Positions 61,750-64,000 of a DNA stretch of 64,000 bases are shown piece after piece (the first letter of the stretch is position 1; each line of letters begins with the position of its first letter). Origin of the DNA: CANDYO01 sp049653745 (GTDB taxonomy: Bacteria > Pseudomonadota > Alphaproteobacteria > Rickettsiales > CANDYO01). The position numbers were made by a program, and so were the translations under genes. Location of the stretch: assembly GCA_049653745.1 (NCBI GenBank), contig JBASGW010000079.1, forward strand, positions 27,677-91,676. Direction: 5' to 3'. The notes under the pieces were generated by a model. It had not been told where the DNA came from. It was given only the letters and a program-made list of their open reading frames with translations, and did not search any database.

Positions 61750-64000
61750 ATGACTGTTGAAGAAAATTATAATGCAGATTCAATAAAAGTTTTAAAGGGA
61801 TTAGAAGCGGTTAAAAAACGCCCAGGAATGTATATTGGAGACACTGATGATGGCTCTGGACTGCATCACATGGTTTATGAGGTAGTTGATAATGCTATTG
61901 ATGAAGCGTTAGCTGGCCATTGCGACAAGGTGCAAATAATACTCCATCAAGACGGTTCTGTATCTGTTGAAGATAATGGTCGAGGGATTCCTGTTGATAT
62001 GCATGAAGAAGGGGTTTCAGCAGCAGAAGTTATTATGACTCAACTCCACGCTGGTGGTAAATTTGATCAGAATTCTTATAAAGTATCTGGTGGATTGCAC
62101 GGTGTTGGCGTGTCAGTAGTAAATGCTCTTTCATCAAAATTAATTCTAAATATTTGGAAGAATAATATAGAATATTTAATTAGCTTTACTCATGGGGTTG
62201 CAGACGCACCTTTAAAGCAAGTAGCAACTAATGTTGATAAGAAAGGAACCAAAGTAACATTTATTGCCTCTAAAGAAACTTTTACTAAAACAGATTATGA
62301 TTTTGCCACCCTTGAACATCGTTTTCGTGAATTAGCTTTTTTAAATTCTGGCATTAGAGTTATCCTAACTGATTTACGCGAAGATAGCCCTCATCAAGTT
62401 GAATTATATTACGAAGGTGGGGTTAGAGCTTTCATTAATTATATTGATAAAGGTAAAGTTCCAATACATGAAACTATTGCCCTAAGTGGAAACCAAGAAC
62501 ATATCGCTGTTGACATAGCTATGCAATGGAATGACAGCTATCACGAAAATATTTTAAGCTTTACTAACAATATCAGACAAAAAGACGGAGGAACTCACGT
62601 AAGTGGGTTTAAATCAGCGCTTACTAGAGTGGTTACTAAATATATAGAAGCCATTGCAAAAAAAGAAAAAGTTAACTTCACTGGAGATGATGCCAGAGAA
62701 GGACTAAGCTGCATACTTTCCATTAAAATGCCTGATCCAAAATTTTCCTCACAGACTAAAGATAAGCTTGTAAGCTCTGAAGTTAGAACAGCTGTTGAAT
62801 CATTAACCTTTGATAAATTAGACAAATGGCTTGATGAACATCCTCAAGAAGTAAAAAAGATTGCAACTAAAGTAATGGAAGCTGCTAACGCTAGAGAAGC
62901 CGCTAGAAAAGCAAGAGAAATTACTAGAAGAAAAAGCGCTTTAGACATTAGTAACTTACCAGGTAAATTGGCAGATTGCCAAGAAAAAGATCCGGCTTTA
63001 AGTGAATTATTCTTAGTTGAGGGAGACTCAGCTGGAGGCTCAGCCAAGCAAGCGAGAAGTAGAATCACCCAAGCTATTTTACCATTAAAAGGTAAAATTT
63101 TAAATGTAGAAAGAGCAAGATTTGATAGAATGCTAGGATCGCAAGAAATTGGAACATTAATCACTGCACTTGGAACCGGAATTGGAAAAGAAGAATTCAA
63201 TATTGAAAAATTGCGTTATCATAAAATTATTATCATGACTGATGCTGATGTTGATGGATCGCATATTCGTACATTACTATTAACTTTCTTTTATCGCCAA
63301 ATGCGAGAAATCATTGAAAGAGGTTATTTATATATTGCCCAGCCTCCATTATATAAAGTGAAAAAGGGAAGCTCTGAGACATATCTTAAAAATGAAAAAT
63401 CCTTGCAAGAATATCTAACTGCAATTGTGATGGACAATTGCATTTTAACTTATGGCACCAACAGCACTTTACCTGCTGAGTCATTTCGTGATTTACTCAA
63501 TAAATGCGATAAATTCAACCATATCATCCAAACATTAGGGAATAAATTTCCTAATGAGATTTATCAATTTGCTTCTCTTGTGGGAATTTTTGATCAGTTA
63601 AACTTCCAAGACAGCAAATTATTACAAGAAAAAGCAGATATATTAGTTGGAAAATTAAATCAATATCACTTAGAGGATCGTATTATTTGGTCTGCAGATA
63701 TTGAAAATAATAAATGCATTCTTAAAAAACGTATGCGTGGCTTAGTTGAAACAATAACCATTGATCAATCAATCACTCAGCTAGCTGAAATTATTACTTT
63801 AAATAATTTAGCTAAAGAAATATCAATTTATTTTGAAAAAAGTAAATTGCAATTCAAACAGCTTGAAGCAGTAAATATATACACTCCTTCACAGCTTTTA
63901 AATAATTGTTTAGAAAATGCTAAAAAAGGCCTATATATCCAACGATTTAAAGGTCTTGGGGAAATGAATGCAGATCAACTAAGAGAAACCACTTTAGATC
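61750..64000 (+). CDS. gyrB: DNA gyrase subunit B (3' end beyond the window)
   Basis: ATP-binding subunit of gyrase, which introduces negative supercoils. It starts at ATG 61750 and is open for 750 codons to the window edge, without a stop, so about 50-60 codons are missing. The GHKL ATPase shows VYEVVDNAIDEALAG, VEDNGRGIPVD and GLHGVGVSVVNALS. The Toprim domain shows LFLVEGDSAGGSAKQARS and IIMTDADVDGSHIRTLLLTFFYR. The final residues are GLGEMNADQLRETTLD. Confidence 0.97.
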   Translation, partial: MTVEENYNADSIKVLKGLEAVKKRPGMYIGDTDDGSGLHHMVYEVVDNAIDEALAGHCDKVQIILHQDGSVSVEDNGRGIPVDMHEEGVSAAEVIMTQLHAGGKFDQNSYKVSGGLHGVGVSVVNALSSKLILNIWKNNIEYLISFTHGVADAPLKQVATNVDKKGTKVTFIASKETFTKTDYDFATLEHRFRELAFLNSGIRVILTDLREDSPHQVELYYEGGVRAFINYIDKGKVPIHETIALSGNQEHIAVDIAMQWNDSYHENILSFTNNIRQKDGGTHVSGFKSALTRVVTKYIEAIAKKEKVNFTGDDAREGLSCILSIKMPDPKFSSQTKDKLVSSEVRTAVESLTFDKLDKWLDEHPQEVKKIATKVMEAANAREAARKAREITRRKSALDISNLPGKLADCQEKDPALSELFLVEGDSAGGSAKQARSRITQAILPLKGKILNVERARFDRMLGSQEIGTLITALGTGIGKEEFNIEKLRYHKIIIMTDADVDGSHIRTLLLTFFYRQMREIIERGYLYIAQPPLYKVKKGSSETYLKNEKSLQEYLTAIVMDNCILTYGTNSTLPAESFRDLLNKCDKFNHIIQTLGNKFPNEIYQFASLVGIFDQLNFQDSKLLQEKADILVGKLNQYHLEDRIIWSADIENNKCILKKRMRGLVETITIDQSITQLAEIITLNNLAKEISIYFEKSKLQFKQLEAVNIYTPSQLLNNCLENAKKGLYIQRFKGLGEMNADQLRETTLD

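Noticed and set aside
1..64000. CRISPR arrays and complete insertion sequences
   Set aside because: No regularly spaced repeat array and no intact transposase gene with terminal repeats was seen on either strand.

Overview
The window is AT-rich DNA from an obligately host-associated alphaproteobacterium, most likely of the order Rickettsiales (a Midichloriaceae-like lineage would fit, but the sequence alone does not settle the family). The signs are the alphaproteobacterial ATP synthase arrangement atpI-atpB-atpE-b'-b, an NDUFS4-type complex I subunit, DUF3576, the ctpA/deacetylase/rppH/dciA cluster, pyruvate phosphate dikinase, an AmpG permease, and large ankyrin and leucine-rich-repeat proteins of the type used as effectors. 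Most genes are housekeeping genes packed in short operons with overlapping ends. Several gene remnants show ongoing reductive evolution.

Layout. 1-4.3 kb: prfB with an intact programmed +1 frameshift, dcd, a TraX-like membrane protein, a histidine phosphatase, an orphan gene and a decayed gene. 4.3-9.2 kb (minus): cyaY, a nitronate monooxygenase-like flavoprotein, lysC with a shortened regulatory region, alr, dnaB. 9.4-12.2 kb: a large ankyrin protein. 12.5-14.9 kb: Fo genes of ATP synthase. 15-21 kb: an aberrant PhoB-like regulator, greA, a DUF3576 lipoprotein, leuS-lptE-holA. 21-23.3 kb: znuB, NDUFS4-like, xseB, a Bax-inhibitor-1 protein. 23.3-25.4 kb: a decayed stretch and a two-copy amidase. 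25.5-30.3 kb (minus): glmM, an archaeal/eukaryotic-type proS, ftsH. 30.5-34 kb: a sugar transferase fused to a DUF3431-like domain, then a TpsB/FhaC-type outer-membrane transporter. 34-39 kb: a short glutamine-synthetase-like gene, trxB-ahpC, an orphan membrane gene, rpmJ, a mannose-1-phosphate guanylyltransferase gene, tRNA-Ala(TGC). 39.4-45 kb: glyQ, glyS, ppdK. 45-49 kb: an LRR protein, a dead Nudix gene, rnpB, a divergent XRE regulator/90-aa protein pair. 50-53.9 kb (minus): five Mrp antiporter accessory subunits, a pseudouridine synthase, an exported protein. 54-57.2 kb: ctpA, deacetylase, rppH, dciA. 57.2-64 kb: ampG, an orphan membrane gene, thiN and a SemiSWEET behind a TPP riboswitch, radC, and gyrB, which runs off the right edge.

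The genes outline a cell that still makes and recycles peptidoglycan (alr, lysC toward diaminopimelate, glmM, amidase, ampG, ctpA), keeps oxidative phosphorylation and Na+/H+ homeostasis, loads DnaB probably with DciA, and imports thiamine rather than making it. Host-facing candidates are the ankyrin, LRR and glycosyltransferase-DUF3431 proteins and the TpsB porin.

The best leads are: the TPP-riboswitch/SemiSWEET/thiamine pyrophosphokinase operon, which points to a SemiSWEET acting as a thiamine transporter; the glycosyltransferase-DUF3431 fusion beside an orphan TpsB; the amidase with a degenerate second copy of its catalytic domain; the foreign-type ProRS; and a Nudix pseudogene in which a stop codon replaces a glutamate of the Nudix box.
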